This document shows positions 33,302 through 45,725 of a DNA stretch of 64,000 bases, piece by piece. Within the stretch, counting starts at the first letter, position 1, and the number at the start of each line of letters is the position of its first letter. This DNA is from Siderastrea radians (Eukaryota; Cnidaria; Anthozoa; Scleractinia; Rhizangiidae): contig OZ024900.1 of the NCBI GenBank assembly GCA_964017195.1, positions 25,442,429 through 25,506,428 on the forward strand. The letters are read 5' to 3'. A program made the translations under genes and the position numbers. The notes beneath the pieces are model-generated. The model was not told where the DNA came from. It saw only the letters and a program-made list of their open reading frames with translations, and did no database searches.

Positions 33302-36300
33302 CAGGGTGGTAACGAGGTATCCTGGCATACGGAGCTTGCGCCCGCAGTGCAAGCGGCAGTGAAAACCGAGTTTTCCTACGTCATCATCCGTCATCATAAC
33401 ATTGGGTACATTCCGATATGGATTACATCATGTCATTTTCTAATTGTCTAGTTTCCAACTCGAGCTAGAGGGCACGAAAGCAACGGGGGCGAGTTGGTCG
33501 GCGAGTTGTATAAACTTATAACGCCAGACGTTTACTCCAGTCAAAGTCACTATGTGATTTTAACGTCTGCAGTTAGCTGTTACGTCCAGCGTAAGGTTTT
33601 TGCAATGATAGATAACCAACGAGGTGCATAGCGGCGAGTTGGTTATAGTTATTCGATATCCAGCAATTCCGAGTAGAATAATTGTTTTATTTAAAACTCA
33701 ATCAATATCAAGACAGAAAGAAAAAATGAGCAAGAGATAAAAAAGGGACAAGAATCGGTCACATGACTGAACGAAAAAGGCGCCAAAAGTTTGCTAAGTG
33801 TGCAGCGTTTCTTTCCAAAGCTGAATGAATCAAAATGAAACTGCTCCGAACCGAAGTGAACGAAGTCGCACAGGTTTTGGGGAAAGAATGTACTAATTTT
33901 TGGCTCTTAAATGTGGTATATGTTTATGTTCGGTTTTTCTTGAAACATTGTTATAAGCATCGTTCACAGTGGACTGAAGCTGTACGATTTCACCACATTG
34001 GCTGCGGGAGTTGAAGCGGAGCAAGATTGTAATCCGTTCGTACAACGGTTTCTGTCATCATGTGCTTGTTTAATCGAACTGAAGACATAATTTGAACTTG
34101 AACAGGTTACTTCTATGCAGCTCAGAAACAGGATTACTGTAGTGAGAAACGTCAGAATTCATCATCTTAGTTTGTTAAAGGCAAGGCACAAAACGCAGTT
34201 GTTCTCAGCCGGTTTAGAGATTGCGGACGGAATGGTAAAAACAATCAAACTTCTGGGAAGCGATTCAACTTCTTTTAGATAGCATCCGATTTGTGTCAGA
34301 ACATTTGGAGCTTTTGGAACAGAGAGCTACAACGAGTGCAGGTAAACCAGAGTCAACTTTGTGTGGTATAGCGAAAAAAATGTCGCCCTTCCTTCTTTCT
34401 TGCTAGTTTGTTCGGTTCTTGTTTAGATTTGCTTCTTGATTTTCGTACTGACTCGCCATGAATGTGTGACAGTTTTTATTAAATGCTTCTCTCTCATTTT
34501 ACTGTGTTTTCTTTTATGTCTTGTCTTGATATTTCGGAGTAGAAAGTCTTCCTGACTAAAACATACCGCTTGTATTTTTTTTTTTTTTTTGCGATCGAAG
34601 TGACGATGAAAGAAATTAATTGAAAACACAACGCTAGCTGCTTAACTGATTCTATTTCTACACAGTTTTTTGTCGTATTAAGAAATCAGGTACTCCGGAA
34701 CAATTTTGATTTGTGTCTTAGTGACGCTGTTGGAATTTCTGCTCAATTTAAATTCGTTGCAAAGTGATTTTTCTCGTCCATTTTTCTCAGTAGGTTGCTT
34801 GCTCATATTTAATGATGAAAAACAACAAGGGAAAACATAAACGCCAAAACACAATGCGGACCGCTGAGGAAAGTCGACTTATTTTCCTTCAAAAATAAGA
34901 CTTCAGCAAGACGTTCACCGACAGTTCTTTTTGCAGCATTCTTTGAAAAGCTAATTAAGGTCAAGAAGGGTACTCGTGAAACTACAGTTGCCCTATTACG
35001 TAAAAAATAAATGAACTCACTTCAGTTACTCCCGGCAGCGACTCGACAGACTTTCCAATCTAAATACGTACTGGTATGCGTTTTTTACTGATTCGCATGC
35101 CCACTGGCTGTTTAGTTCTGTCATTCATTAAACAACTTTGCTAAAATAATCAATATCGCCCAGGCATCAGGCCGTTTACTGGGAAAAGTCACCCGAGAAA
35201 GCTTTTCTGAAGCTTCCAAGCACAATTATGGAGGGAAAATGGCACAACTTCTTCGCCCTAAACTATTTTTCGGAAGCTTTAAGTGTCTCTTTTTGGACAA
35301 AATAGCTTTAGACCGAGAACTGTTTCACTTACAGTTACTTGAATAACTTTTTTATTTCGATCTCTAACTAGAGACACGCTGAAATGGCTTAGAGGTTAAA
35401 AACAAAACAAACACCAAAACAATGCTACGCTAAACTCACTGAATCGGCGATTCTAATTTATTTTAGTCTCTAAATTAGGACAGAAATGGCATTCACTTCA
35501 AGCGAGGAAGCTGAAAAATATAACAATACAGGGAGCTGATAAAATGTTCCACAACTGAAAAAACATATAAAGCTTTACACTAAGACTATAAACTTGAAGA
35601 CAGAGCGACTCTTCAGTTTTTTGGATAATTAAATTAGCAATCAGTCGAAACAACCCAATGTGCGGTGACGAATACTAAACTGGACTGAGAAAACAACACC
35701 GACCCAGTCTAAAATAGTCACACTATCTAATTTTGGGATAAAATGTAAACCAGTTGTGAAATGAGAATTGCTCAAAAGACGAACTTTAACGAAAAAATCT
35801 TAAAAGACTACGCCCTGAACTGTAATTTTTTAAGCTTACATCAGATCGCTTAATTACGAAATTTCTTTAATGATTAAACGTAGAAAATGGGACAACTGAC
35901 TTTCACAAAACTACAACTGCATTGAGATAAGCACTTGTTTGCCTGCATTCATATATATAAATGTAAATCTAACTAGAATCACTGGTGTGCTTGGCATTGC
36001 TGACATTGCTGGTAAATGAACGTACACGAACACGATGCTCGACTGAACAGGCGACAACCTCGTTCCCGGGGTCCTCTCTCCTTATGACGTAGGAAAACTC
36101 AGTTTGCCCCGCGTACTGAGCTCTGATTGGTCAATTTCAATTTCAGTCGCGTGGACCGTATGCCAGGATGTTTTTTCATCATTGATCCCATTTTTTGTAC
36201 GCAAATTTCTGATCCTTGATTCCAAAAGCGTGACCAATTTTCGTCCCTGATCCCACCAATATGGTACAGCCCTATCCCTGATCCCTAAAAAAACTGCTGA

Positions 36301-36416
36301 TCCCGATCCCATCATCTATGATTCCTGGTTCCAGGGCTGTGATCTCAGATCCCACCCTTCTGATCCCTGATCCCACCCCTTCGATCCCTGATCCCACATA
36401 CCTCGTTACGACCCTG
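33302..36416. mobile_element. 3.1-kb non-autonomous DNA transposon with 6-bp target duplication
   Basis: The left terminus CAGGGTGGTAACGAGGTAT and the inverted right terminus CAGGGTCGTAACGAGGTAT differ at one position, and both are flanked by TGATGA (33296-33301 and 36417-36422). Further in, cctggcatacgg and gagttttcctacgtcat occur in both ends, so the inverted repeat is about 90-110 bp. On the right it is interrupted by a tgatccc-rich array (about 36180-36395). The interior has no frame over about 80 codons and no recognised transposase. The superfamily is unresolved: CAGGG ends resemble hAT, but hAT gives 8-bp duplications. Confidence 0.75.
36180..36395. repeat. Degenerate tgatccctgatccc minisatellite inside a transposon end
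   Basis: More than ten diverged copies of tgatccc / gatcccac. It splits the right terminal inverted repeat of the 33302-36416 element, which suggests expansion within that end. Confidence 0.75.
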
Positions 36417-36594
36417 TGATGACTCAGCTTATCTTTCGTATCGCTTTTATTTCTGCTGAAAAACGCAAATGCACTCAATCGTTGAATGTGGTATATATTT
36501 GCCCGCAACTGAGGATGCTTACAAAGGGATGACGAAATATTTACTGTTGTGCCTAGACGGCGAATCCAAACAGTGAACATAGCAGTAGAATCAA

Positions 36595-37680
36595 GATATA
36601 ACGCTTGATAAACACAAGCTCGAGCAGATCGTCAGAGTCTGGGGCACGTTAAGGCATATCTCATGACGTAATGTTTAAATACGTTTTACTAACCCGGGAA
36701 TCCCCATGCAAAGTAAACAAGTTGACTCGGAACGGCTACGTACCAGACTTACAAAATTACCTCAAACCCAACCAACACCACACGCAAACCACACGCATCG
36801 CTTGATAATATTCAGTTATTTTCTAACTTAAAGACTCGTAACAGCTACCTTATTGATTGATCTCCTTATTAATGACCGATTCCTTCGTCTTTATGCAATT
36901 AAAGTCAATTTCTCGCGTCAAATAAACACTCATCTCTCTCCCTTCTCAAGAACTATGTTGTATCAATGGTGCAATTCACCAATTGCATCATCATACTAGT
37001 GCCAATCCCTTCTCTTCCTAAGCCACCGTTCCTCACCGCGCTAATAAGCTGCAAACACAGCTATCGTTTCTCTCCTCTGCGAAATACAGGTCACCCAATG
37101 AGAAAACTTACAATGCACTTCGGAAACTGTCCCCCCATAAAACGCCAAAGAAAACTGCCTCTCACGCAGCACAATATTACACCGCTGCTATACAAAACGC
37201 AACTTTCAAAGCAAATCACATTCACAGAAGCGTGATATGCTCCTCACATTCACAAATCCCTCTGACTCCCACATTTTTACATCCCCCAAAATGTCAATCC
37301 CAGTAACAAAACTCCTGCGCTAAAAAAAATTTTCACCATAACCACTAACTAGATCAGACAACACAGCCAATTTCGCATTCAATCCTTTTAGCTGCTTTAC
37401 TCAGTTGTGCATGCGTTATACAAGACAAATACAGAAACCCCAAACTTAACAACCTTTCGCCTTTCATATCTTAAATACTGTAAATTAAAAGACGAATTAA
37501 ACGAAGGTAACATTCAGCAGACTAATATGCGCATGCATCTTATATAAGACAGTACCGCTCTCGAGTTCCAGTACCACAAGCTTTACAGTACTTTGTTCGT
37601 ATGTTAAGCCAACTGACCATCAATAAAACATCGGCGACCATGAAAGCCTTGTGTTAATTGCCATTGTACTAAGAAGACAA
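36595..37680. repeat. Dispersed repeat related to 3890-4100; LTR-like right part
   Basis: The left part matches 3890-4100 over about 150 bp. The right part holds a gtgcatgcgttatacaagac phrase, a TATA-like tatataagacag (about 37548) and a caataaaa signal (about 37621) within 80 bp, an arrangement also seen in LTRs. No second LTR or coding region was found, so a solo LTR is only a possibility. Confidence 0.4.
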
Positions 37681-37689
37681 TTTTCACGA

Positions 37690-39050
37690 TACCTCCGGCA
37701 TCAGCGAAGCGTAGCAAGCAGGCATGGCAAACTTGTTGATCCCAAAGCACACAAATATGTAGAATACAGACAAAAGAGAAACGCCTGAAATAAACCGGCT
37801 GTCAACAAATGATGCGGCAATTAAAATTTTGGAGACGAGTGCAAAAGTCTCCTATACTTTTATGTGTATTTCGCGCCCTTAAAATGATTCAATGCGCGTG
37901 ACATTTACAGGGATAGTTCAATACATGTTAGACTTGAGATTACAAGATTTAAAAGAAAATGCATCGACTAGTTTTTGAATAAAAGCGTCCGTAACAAAGA
38001 CGTTGCTTCTCTGTTTAAAATGAGCATATTTGAGACATTACTTCTGATTACATCATTTGAAATCTAGGGAAGCAAACCGCATAAAACCTTCAGGAAAAGT
38101 AGCTGTATGCTACAGCTATGACATATGGTGAAAACATTGTTTCAATCTGTCAGGATAACACTGGTACCGATGAAACAATAGAAAATAACGTAAATCTGTA
38201 ATTTTTTACTGGAGAATATTCCACCCGATTTTTTTCGAAAACGCTCCCATAGAATTTTTTCAAACTTTGCAGTCTTGAAGATCTACACTTAGACTATAAG
38301 AGACAGTAGGTCGTTTTAGAAGTTTAAGTCTAGATGTCGAGAAAATTGCTGATATACAAAAATCGTGACGTCCTCGTTTCGTTGCTATGGTAACACCGAT
38401 GTCAATCAAACCTACTTTTTTGACAAGTTCATTCATTCTCCAGTAAATGTGTGAAGCAGCTTGCCCCAACGAGCTCAGACAGTAAAGTATTAGCCGTTCA
38501 AAGTTGGGATAGCGTGCCTCGGAAAAATCCAGACGAACCACCTTAATTAGAGACGTTTAGCCTCAGCTCAAAAAAATAGCCCTTCGATTAAAAAGAAAGA
38601 AGGTTTAAAAAAATTGAGTTTTACGGCATTACCATACACTAGGACTTGTTTTTGTTACCCAGCAATGCTGGAGCTACGTTTCTTATGTTTCTATTTCTTC
38701 AAAATTTTTACTGTATGGTTCGTGATTGGTTCGTGACTGGCACAGACTCGTACCCAGTCGCTTCTGTTGTCCGCGCCGTGGTTTATGCGTAGGATTTGAC
38801 TCTTGTCACTTTTTCTCCCTTCTTCCCAAAAGGCTTTGCGCGCATTCCAATGCGAAAAGGAATAAATAAGTGGCGAGTGGGTAACCAGTCTGTGATTGGT
38901 ATAAACGAGAAACAACAATGGTCGCTGAGGCACGCTGCAAATTATAGACGCATTTATGGACTGTTATAGGCACCCAACTGTTGTTGTTGTTGTTAAAAAT
39001 AAAACTCCTTCAAAATTATTACATTTCATCAGAAATCTTTTCAACTGGCT
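37690..39050. other. Intergenic DNA, nothing recognised
   Basis: No credible gene. The 38260-38541 minus frame (93 codons) resembles no family I know. A (gtt)5 run lies at about 38981-38995. Confidence 0.4.
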
Positions 39051-40781
39051 ACGTTTGTTACGACGCAAAATGTAATACTAACGCAAAACGTAAAAAAGTA
39101 TTCAACCCAAAATGAAATAAGTTTTCAATGCAAAATGTAATAACTTTCCTAACGCATATTGTAATAACGCAAAATGTAATACAAGTTGGTACAAGAAGAC
39201 AAAGTGCTAAATCAGAGGTCTACGGTATAAATGTGCATCTCATATGTATTCAAGCAGATTATTTATGGGGATGGGCTGGAGCTACAGAGGGGAGGGTCAT
39301 CACTAAAAAAATAAGACATTTTGGGAGAGCTGGGAGCAGCGAGAGGGTCGGGGCTTTCTTCTTTTTCATCTTATAATTTTTCTCTTTGTCAAGTGTTGAA
39401 CTTAGATGTCCTCTTAATAAGAAATAGAAATTTTATCTCCATTAAGAAGACTAATAGTCAGCAAATCGTTCAAACTTAACAAGATACAACTTGTCAAGGG
39501 AGGAACGTCATGCCATTAAAAAACTACAACAAGAAAAACGGAAATCAACTCAAAACGAGCTGGCAAAGGCTCTTCTATTGTTGTCTTTAACAAGGAAGAT
39601 AAAATAAGAGAAGGTCAGATACAACTAGACGATAGAGAAAAATACAAGCCCTTGCCAACACCAATGGCAGTAGAAACACACAAAAAAGTCAACCAACTAA
39701 TCAGCAATCTTAACCAAGAGAACCTTATACACTGTAGATAAAAGGACAGAAAAATGGCTATCCCTCACGTCAGTTCAGTTTCGAATTCCAGAATTCTATA
39801 CCCCCACAAAGATTCACAAACCAAACCAGTAGGGAGACAACTCGTATCAATGGAAGTAACAAATATGCTACTGTATCGCGACCAGTATTACATTCGATAA
39901 GGGATGCTGCCAAGAGCTCGAAACCTAACCCTGTTTAAGTTCAAAACAAAATGCACGATTTCATTAGCAAAAGGTGACTACATTCCCCATCTCAACTGGT
40001 TTTTTTTTTCAGAACAAAGAGGTTAATAGTTTACCCTTTTTCAAACCAGACTAACATGGTCAGAATTTATACCCTATTCCAGACCAGAACGGCTTGAAAA
40101 AACATACTCTTTGGTGTGTCACCTACCAATATATTTCAGTCATTACCGTATTTACTCGAAAAATAAGCTCCGCCCTCAAATAATCGCCTCGCCCCTCAAG
40201 CACATCAGCTCTAAAGCGGAAGATTGTGAAAGTATGAAGGGGGTCACACCACGATATAGCTACCTGATTCCGATCTAAAGAGCTTTTAAAATGAGTCTCT
40301 TTATACCTATTTTTTTGAAATAAAATGTAGTTATGTTTTATCCAGAGATGATTGATCTAAATTACTGTTTTATTGAGCGCCGCCCTTAAATACGGCGCCA
40401 CACCATAAAGTCCAAACATTTAATAAGCGCCACAGCGAGTAATTAGAAATACGGTAAGAGAGCATCACTCCTCGATCTGAGACTTTTAAGAGGTGAGAAC
40501 AAAACCTGTAGGCTATGTATAACCTACGTTTGGTAAACGTCACCGAGTCAGGATATTGATTTTGAAATACCATATATGTATTCGAAAGGTATTACATTTT
40601 GTGTTATTACATTGTGCGTTAGAAAAGTTATTACGTTTTGTGTCAAAAAGTTATTACATTTTGCGTTAAATACTTAATTACATTTTGCGTCGATTTTATT
40701 ACATTTTACGTTAGTATTGCATTTTGCGACGATTCTTATTACACTTTGCATTAGTATTACATTTTGCGGCGTAACATACGT
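39051..40781. mobile_element. 1.7-kb element with inverted terminal arrays of 'cgcaaaatgtaata'
   Basis: The left end acgtttgttacgacgcaaaa and the inverted right end acgtatgttacgccgcaaaa are near-identical. Behind each lies an array of about 15-17-bp units of the form aacgcaaaatgtaata: about six on the left (39060-39185) and about nine on the right, inverted (40590-40765). The interior has no transposase. Inverted subterminal arrays are typical transposase-binding regions of non-autonomous DNA transposons; the family is not identified. Confidence 0.72.
40030..40130. repeat. Copy of the 'gggtataaaatt/ggacag' repeat family
   Basis: Phrases such as agaatttataccctattcca resemble the inverse of the 45590 and 56250 copies. 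It lies inside the 39051-40781 element. Confidence 0.4.
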
Positions 40782-42829
40782 TCATTCAGGCCTAATTCTT
40801 AAAAACGTCGACGATTTACTTCACATTGAGGCCCCACGCGTATCCACTTTTTCCCCTTATTATGAAAACAGAGGTTTCTCGCCGATTTGGGCGCCATTTA
40901 TCATAGAAATTTTCGAGCATGTTTCAAATTCCATACAAATTTGCGGTGATTGTCGCAAAATATATCAAAGTTACTAATGAGAGCGGACCCCACAGGGGGA
41001 GCTTTGAAACTACCCGTTAATTGAACACGTTTCTTGGCCCCAAGGGCTGAATTATTTGCTCTAAGGGGCGTGGAAGAAAATTTTGAAATTCAGTTTCATG
41101 AACTTTGAAGTGTAAATTAACGCTAAAACCGAATGTGGAGTACAAAGAGGGGAATGTCCTTATACAGTTATGGGCAAAGTACAAGCGGCCTGTACAGTAA
41201 GTGAGCAGTAGCTTCTATATCAAGAGTTTCTTCTATGTTTGTCTTTTCCTTCGTCAGGTCACAGCGACTGCAACACCAATTGCAAACCAAATACACCAGC
41301 TTCTTCACATCCTTGCATTAGGGGAAATAAGTAAATAATTCCATAAAGTTAGTCATCTTTGTTTACAAGGTGTGCTTGTAACAAAAATGCTGGTCAAGAT
41401 TACCTTGCTTTTTTTTCTGCTTTTTTATTTTTGGAAACTATAGTGATATCATGTCCATTATCGCGCCCACATCGCGCTGAAATCGCAGATGGTTTACACC
41501 GGTGCGATTTGAAGTTGCAGCGCAAGCGTGCGCAAAATCGCAGTAGAAAGGTCGCGTTATCCGCGACAAATATTGGGTCGATTACGTCAAAATTGTATAC
41601 AGGTATAAACGCGCTTCAAAACCTCAAAAGTCACTGAAAACGCTGCCATTAGTGGAGGTGTTTGAAAACGGAGATTTGTCTTTCATACGTGGACTGCAAA
41701 ACGGAAAAAATTAAATTTTTTATACGGTTTTTCCTTCCGTGCACATATCAAAAATGGTAGTTTTCGAGAGAAGATGACGTAACTACATCTGAGGACGCGT
41801 TTTCGCCAGACTGATCGTTTTTAATCGCACACGATAGGAGAGCGATAACGAAATGAAAATGCGTACCGCTATGTGTGAACTGGACTGAAAACAGTGAGAT
41901 GGTATTGATCTGTGAGGCAGAAGGTTTCCCTGGCCTAGTCTTACTATCTTAGCTTCACACTACAGACTTTCGCCGGAACTTTGTCGAACTCCTTGCTCAG
42001 CTTGTTCAACTGTATCCTGTGTGGGGAGTGAGCTGGTTCGACTAAAACTGATGACTTCCAGGCATTGCAAAATTCTCGATCTTACATAAACATTTGGTCC
42101 GTTGGGTCAGTCAGTCTGGTTTTCATTCTCCTTGCGGTGTTTGTGAAGAACTCGAGTACACAAACGGCTGGAAATCGTGGTTGATATCTTTTTTTTTAAG
42201 GAGCTCTTATGTTATATCTTTTTTACTGCACTTTAAACCAGAGAAACATTCGTTTGATCACGAGGTCTTCTAAAGCCAAGGACCATACAGGGCCCTTCAA
42301 ACGCAACGAAGCATTTTGCGAGTTCCATAGTTTTTGGGTAATAAACATTGTTTGGCAAATAAATGGAATAACATTCATGTCAGTTCCAGCAAAAGTTCTG
42401 GGTGCAAGTTTGATGTGCTTATTTTATTATTTGAGTTACAGTACAACACAGAGGGGTACACGTAAACAGACAACGATGTCCAGTGCTTACAGACAAATCA
42501 GATAAATACAGCAGTGCGTATAAAATCAAACTTCGCATCAGTTTTTCCTTACGGCACACTCTTGGGGAAACTTGCATACACGTCTCCTTAGACGAACGTT
42601 AATTACAAAGCAGTACAAAGGCGGTAGAGCTGCCATGAAAAAAAAAACTGCAAAAAACTAACATATCGAGCATATAATGGGGTACACAGCAAGATATTAG
42701 GGTTAGAATTGGGCTGCTTTGCTCAACAGTTGAGTCCTAGCGCACAGCCAATGTTCTAGCTAAGAATTATCAAGATCTGGTTATCCGAGGACAAGGTTAA
42801 CACACTGGTCAATGCGCTTGCTTTTCAGG
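40782..42829. other. Intergenic DNA, nothing recognised
   Basis: Short unremarkable frames. 41460-41560 is locally rich in gcgc/atcgcg phrases, unlike its AT-rich surroundings. No gene or transposon end was identified. Confidence 0.4.
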
Positions 42830-43250
42830 TTAGATCTCAGGACTGAGAGACATAGCAAGAGAGAGGCGTATAATGGAGTAGGAGATACGGCAGATGATAC
42901 ACAGGAAAGGGGAGAGCAGCCGCTTCACACTGCAGATCTTAGCTAACAGGGCATGCAAAAAAAGGAGACGTAGAGAAGAGAGACATTAAGTTAACAGAGA
43001 GCGATAGCAGACAGTGTACAGGAGATACGGAAGTATGGTTAAAACTGATCTGAGCCTGGAGGACAAAGAAAGGGGAGATAGAGTAAGAGAGAGGCATACT
43101 TCTGAGAGAGCAGCAGCAGATGGTGCACATGATAGATGAGAGAAGCCATCTGAGGACGGAAAGCAGAGAGCAGAGAAAAAGGGAGGTTTACAGTTGATAG
43201 AAAAAACAGGAGCGAGGACAACAGCAAATGGAGCTAGTACTGGATAATGG
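42830..43250. repeat. Purine-rich (GA) region with loose internal repeats
   Basis: The plus strand is strongly A+G biased, with recurring phrases such as ggagatacgg, agagagaggcata and gagagcagcagcag. The minus frames here are translations of this low-complexity sequence. Confidence 0.6.
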
Positions 43251-43617
43251 AATTTGACACAGGTAAACGCAAGGTCCTAAATGTTTAAAGAAAGGAGACC
43301 TCTCGGACAGAAGACAGGTGCATAAGGTGCTCATCGTTCCTTGTCCTAGCATTTTACAGTACCTGTACTCTTAATTTTAATGTACCTTTGTGGGCAACTT
43401 AAGAAAGCCTTGCTTCAGGCAGGCTTTGCCTCTTGTAGCCTGAGTTTGTCAGTGATCTTTGGACTGCTATTCACTGGTTGTATATCATTTCCGACTTTCT
43501 TTCCGACATCTTTTCAGTTGATAATGAAGAAAGAAAGATGATAATTTTTTAAGCTCGGAAAGAAATGAGAAAGATGGAATATTCAGTTTTCATGAGCGTG
43601 GGACAAAGAAAACATCT

Positions 43618-43695
43618 GAGTCCCCGAGGGGAATCGAACCCATGACCTTCCGTACGGCGGTCGGGTGCTCTAACCACTGAGCTACTGGGAGACTC
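43618..43695 (-). tRNA. tRNA-like sequence, left arm (probably tRNA-derived repeat)
   Basis: 78 nt. The 5' gagtctc can pair with the 3' gggactc. It has an A-box-like tagctcagtgg and a B box ggttcgattcc. The spacing before the A box is 2 nt too long, no T33-anticodon arrangement is clear, and the two arms differ in the anticodon region. It is therefore likely non-functional as a tRNA. Confidence 0.5.
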
Positions 43696-43813
43696 GTGGC
43701 AAACGAGGTGACATTTACTGAGTTCGTTGTGACAACGAAGTTCGCTGTCGTTCGTTTTCGTTCGTCGAGTTCGTTGTCACAACGAAGTAAGTAAATATGA
43801 CCTCGCTCGCCAC

Positions 43814-43891
43814 GAGTCTCCCAGTAGCTCAGTGGTTAGAGTGCCCGACCGGTGTACGGGAGGTCATGGGTTCGATTCCCCTCGGGGACTC
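43814..43891 (+). tRNA. tRNA-like sequence, right arm (probably tRNA-derived repeat)
   Basis: 78 nt, the inverted partner of 43618-43695. It has the same A-box-like and B-box sequences and a 7-bp acceptor-like pairing with one G-T pair. The anticodon loop reads ccggtgt, which lacks T33. I do not assign an amino acid. Confidence 0.5.
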
Positions 43892-43989
43892 ACATTTTTT
43901 CTTTGTCCCACGCTCATGACAACTGAATATTCCATCTTTCTCATTTTTTTCAGATGTTTTCGAACCGCATAAGCAAACTTGTGTCTTAA

Positions 43990-44155
43990 CCAAGCGAAAC
44001 CAAACAAAACCGAACTAAACTAAACTAAACGAAAACGAAAGTAAAGTAAAGTAAAGTAAAGTAAAGTAAAGTAAAGTAAAGTAAACTAAGCTAAGCTAAG
44101 CTAGGCTAAGCTAAGCTAAACCAAGCTCAAGTAAACTAAAACTAATCTAACTTGT
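43990..44155. repeat. Pentanucleotide array (ctaaa -> gtaaa -> gctaa)
   Basis: About 30 five-base units that change from aactaa to about nine perfect gtaaa units, then to ctaag/gctaa units. It lies directly beside the tRNA-like palindrome. Confidence 0.9.
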
Positions 44156-44659
44156 AGATTAGTTTTACATTGCATAAAAGCTATACAATGTCAGGTTAGC
44201 ATGGAGGGGAGTTTTCTACCCATTTCGCGCGTGGGCAAAAGGAACTAAAAGCACTTAAAATACTCATATTTGTTGTTCTTTGCTGTGCTGTATTTTTTCG
44301 TTGACTTGCAAGAGCGGTTTTTCAAAGCAATGGCTCCAATCTCCATTCCTGAACTTCAGACTGTTAGAAGTACATTCCCTGTCAAAGGAGACGATGGAAA
44401 GCATGTGGTAGGTGTACAACTGCCACCAGAAACTTCGTCTCCAGGGCGGGACGGGACGGGATGTTGGATAAACATGCTAGAAACGCTGGGAACTACTGAA
44501 GAGCAAACTAGCAGGTTTGTCCATGTTACTAAAAATTACTCTACCTACTGCTTAAAGCCTAGATTGAGAACATTCCCACAGCATTCAGGTTTGACCACTA
44601 ATCTCTCACACGGCTGGAGTTTAATCCAGTTTCTGTAGAATGGAGCAACAAAGAGTATT

Positions 44660-44745
44660 ACTACTCCTCCCTGGACGGGATGCTAGTTCATCACAAGATT
44701 ACCCCTGCATTTTGTTGCAAGTACCTATTTATACACCAGGCTAGA
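44660..44745 (+). repeat. SINE-like 'ctggacgggatgctagttca' repeat
   Basis: Contains tccctggacgggatgctagt, catcacaagattacccctgc and atttatacacc, a phrase order I recognise from dispersed SINE-type repeats of many animals. A related gggcgggacgggacggga phrase is near 44443. Confidence 0.5.
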
Positions 44746-45579
44746 AAAAAAGTAACATGAAGAAAAGTATACCGTCTAAAGAAACTACATGTAGGCGACA
44801 GGATGTGCTAGACCGCAGCCTTGAATCACTGACCCTTCGATGGTCCCACCGAAAGTCCAACGCAATAATTACTACTGCGCCTTTACTTGCTGTGTACTGC
44901 AATCACCCATGGATAGTAATTTAATGCACCCCAAGTTTCCTCTCTAATTAAGATGGACTTCGTTCAACATTCAAGCAATAAGTGCGAAAACTGTTTACTA
45001 AAAAACTACTTGCTCCAAGCTAACATTTTGAATACTATTTGAAACATCTCACTGTAATTCACTGCTCCAAGTGACCCCGTAATTAAATTCTCAAGCATTC
45101 TCTAGAAAATTAATGTAAAAATCTCGTAAAAATGTGCTAAAAGGGCCCTATTTTGTTTTGAACTGACATGAAGCATCGTTTTAATCAAAATATGGATAAC
45201 TTCAAATTCAATTTTCTCTCGTGGGGTCAGCTTAAGTATTGATAACTTCTTAATTGTAATGAAAATGTTACCATCCTAGACTATTTTTTGGGTAACTTTA
45301 TTTTTGCACTTATTGCTCAAACGGTCGGTGGAAATCGTCTTTTTTTAAGACCTCTAATTAACTACTTCAATGAGGTTAAAAAAAATTAAAATTAATGACA
45401 AAGGAATTTTTTGGAAGGAATGTAGAATCAGAATATTCGGTTTTGTAAGGCGTACTTCGATTTGCCTCCCAGACTTTCCGTAGTCACCTTTTATTGAATT
45501 GGCCATACCGGGCGCCATTTCAAAGCGGCAGATCAGTTTGTAATAAACGCCCCGTGCATTTATTTCAGAAACCACGGTA

Positions 45580-45725
45580 TGTTTATAACTAGACAGGGTA
45601 TAACTTTCGGCCTCTTTGTCCTGAACAGGGTATATAATTTTTATGCTAGTCTGTCCAAAACAGAGTCTGAATTTGTCCTAACAAGCTGTGGTTGCACCGG
45701 ATTGTCGTCGTTAAATAGGTTAAAT
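45580..45725. repeat. Copy of the 'cctgaacagggtatataatt' repeat family
   Basis: Shares gtcctgaacagggtata, atttttatgctagtctgtcc and tctgaatttgtccta with 56250-56320. Non-coding. Confidence 0.6.

Larger units (their letters stand above)
43557..43951. mobile_element. 395-bp palindrome with a tRNA-like sequence in each arm
   Basis: The arms are inverted copies of about 180 bp: gaaatgagaaagatggaata (43562) against its complement near 43925, through the tRNA-like part, then actcgtggc / gccacgagt and ttcgttgtgacaacgaa / ttcgttgtcacaacgaa. The spacer is about 30 bp (43738-43770). Both arms carry intact pol III A-box-like and B-box sequences. It looks like a SINE or MITE derived from a tRNA and joined head-to-head. 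Confidence 0.85.

Noticed and set aside
39051..40781. CRISPR-like array from the regular ~15-bp units
   Set aside because: The units are adjacent without unique spacers, occur as inverted arrays at both ends of one element, and the genome is animal.
42939..43227. Ser/Leu-rich minus frames
   Set aside because: They are translations of a purine-rich low-complexity stretch.
43618..43891. Two functional tRNA genes
   Set aside because: The A box is 2 nt too far from the acceptor, T33 is missing, the arms differ in the anticodon region, and similarity extends well outside the tRNA part.
44270..44638. 122-codon plus frame as a gene
   Set aside because: It is surrounded by repeats, overlaps a G-rich SINE-like phrase and resembles no family; no splice or promoter support.
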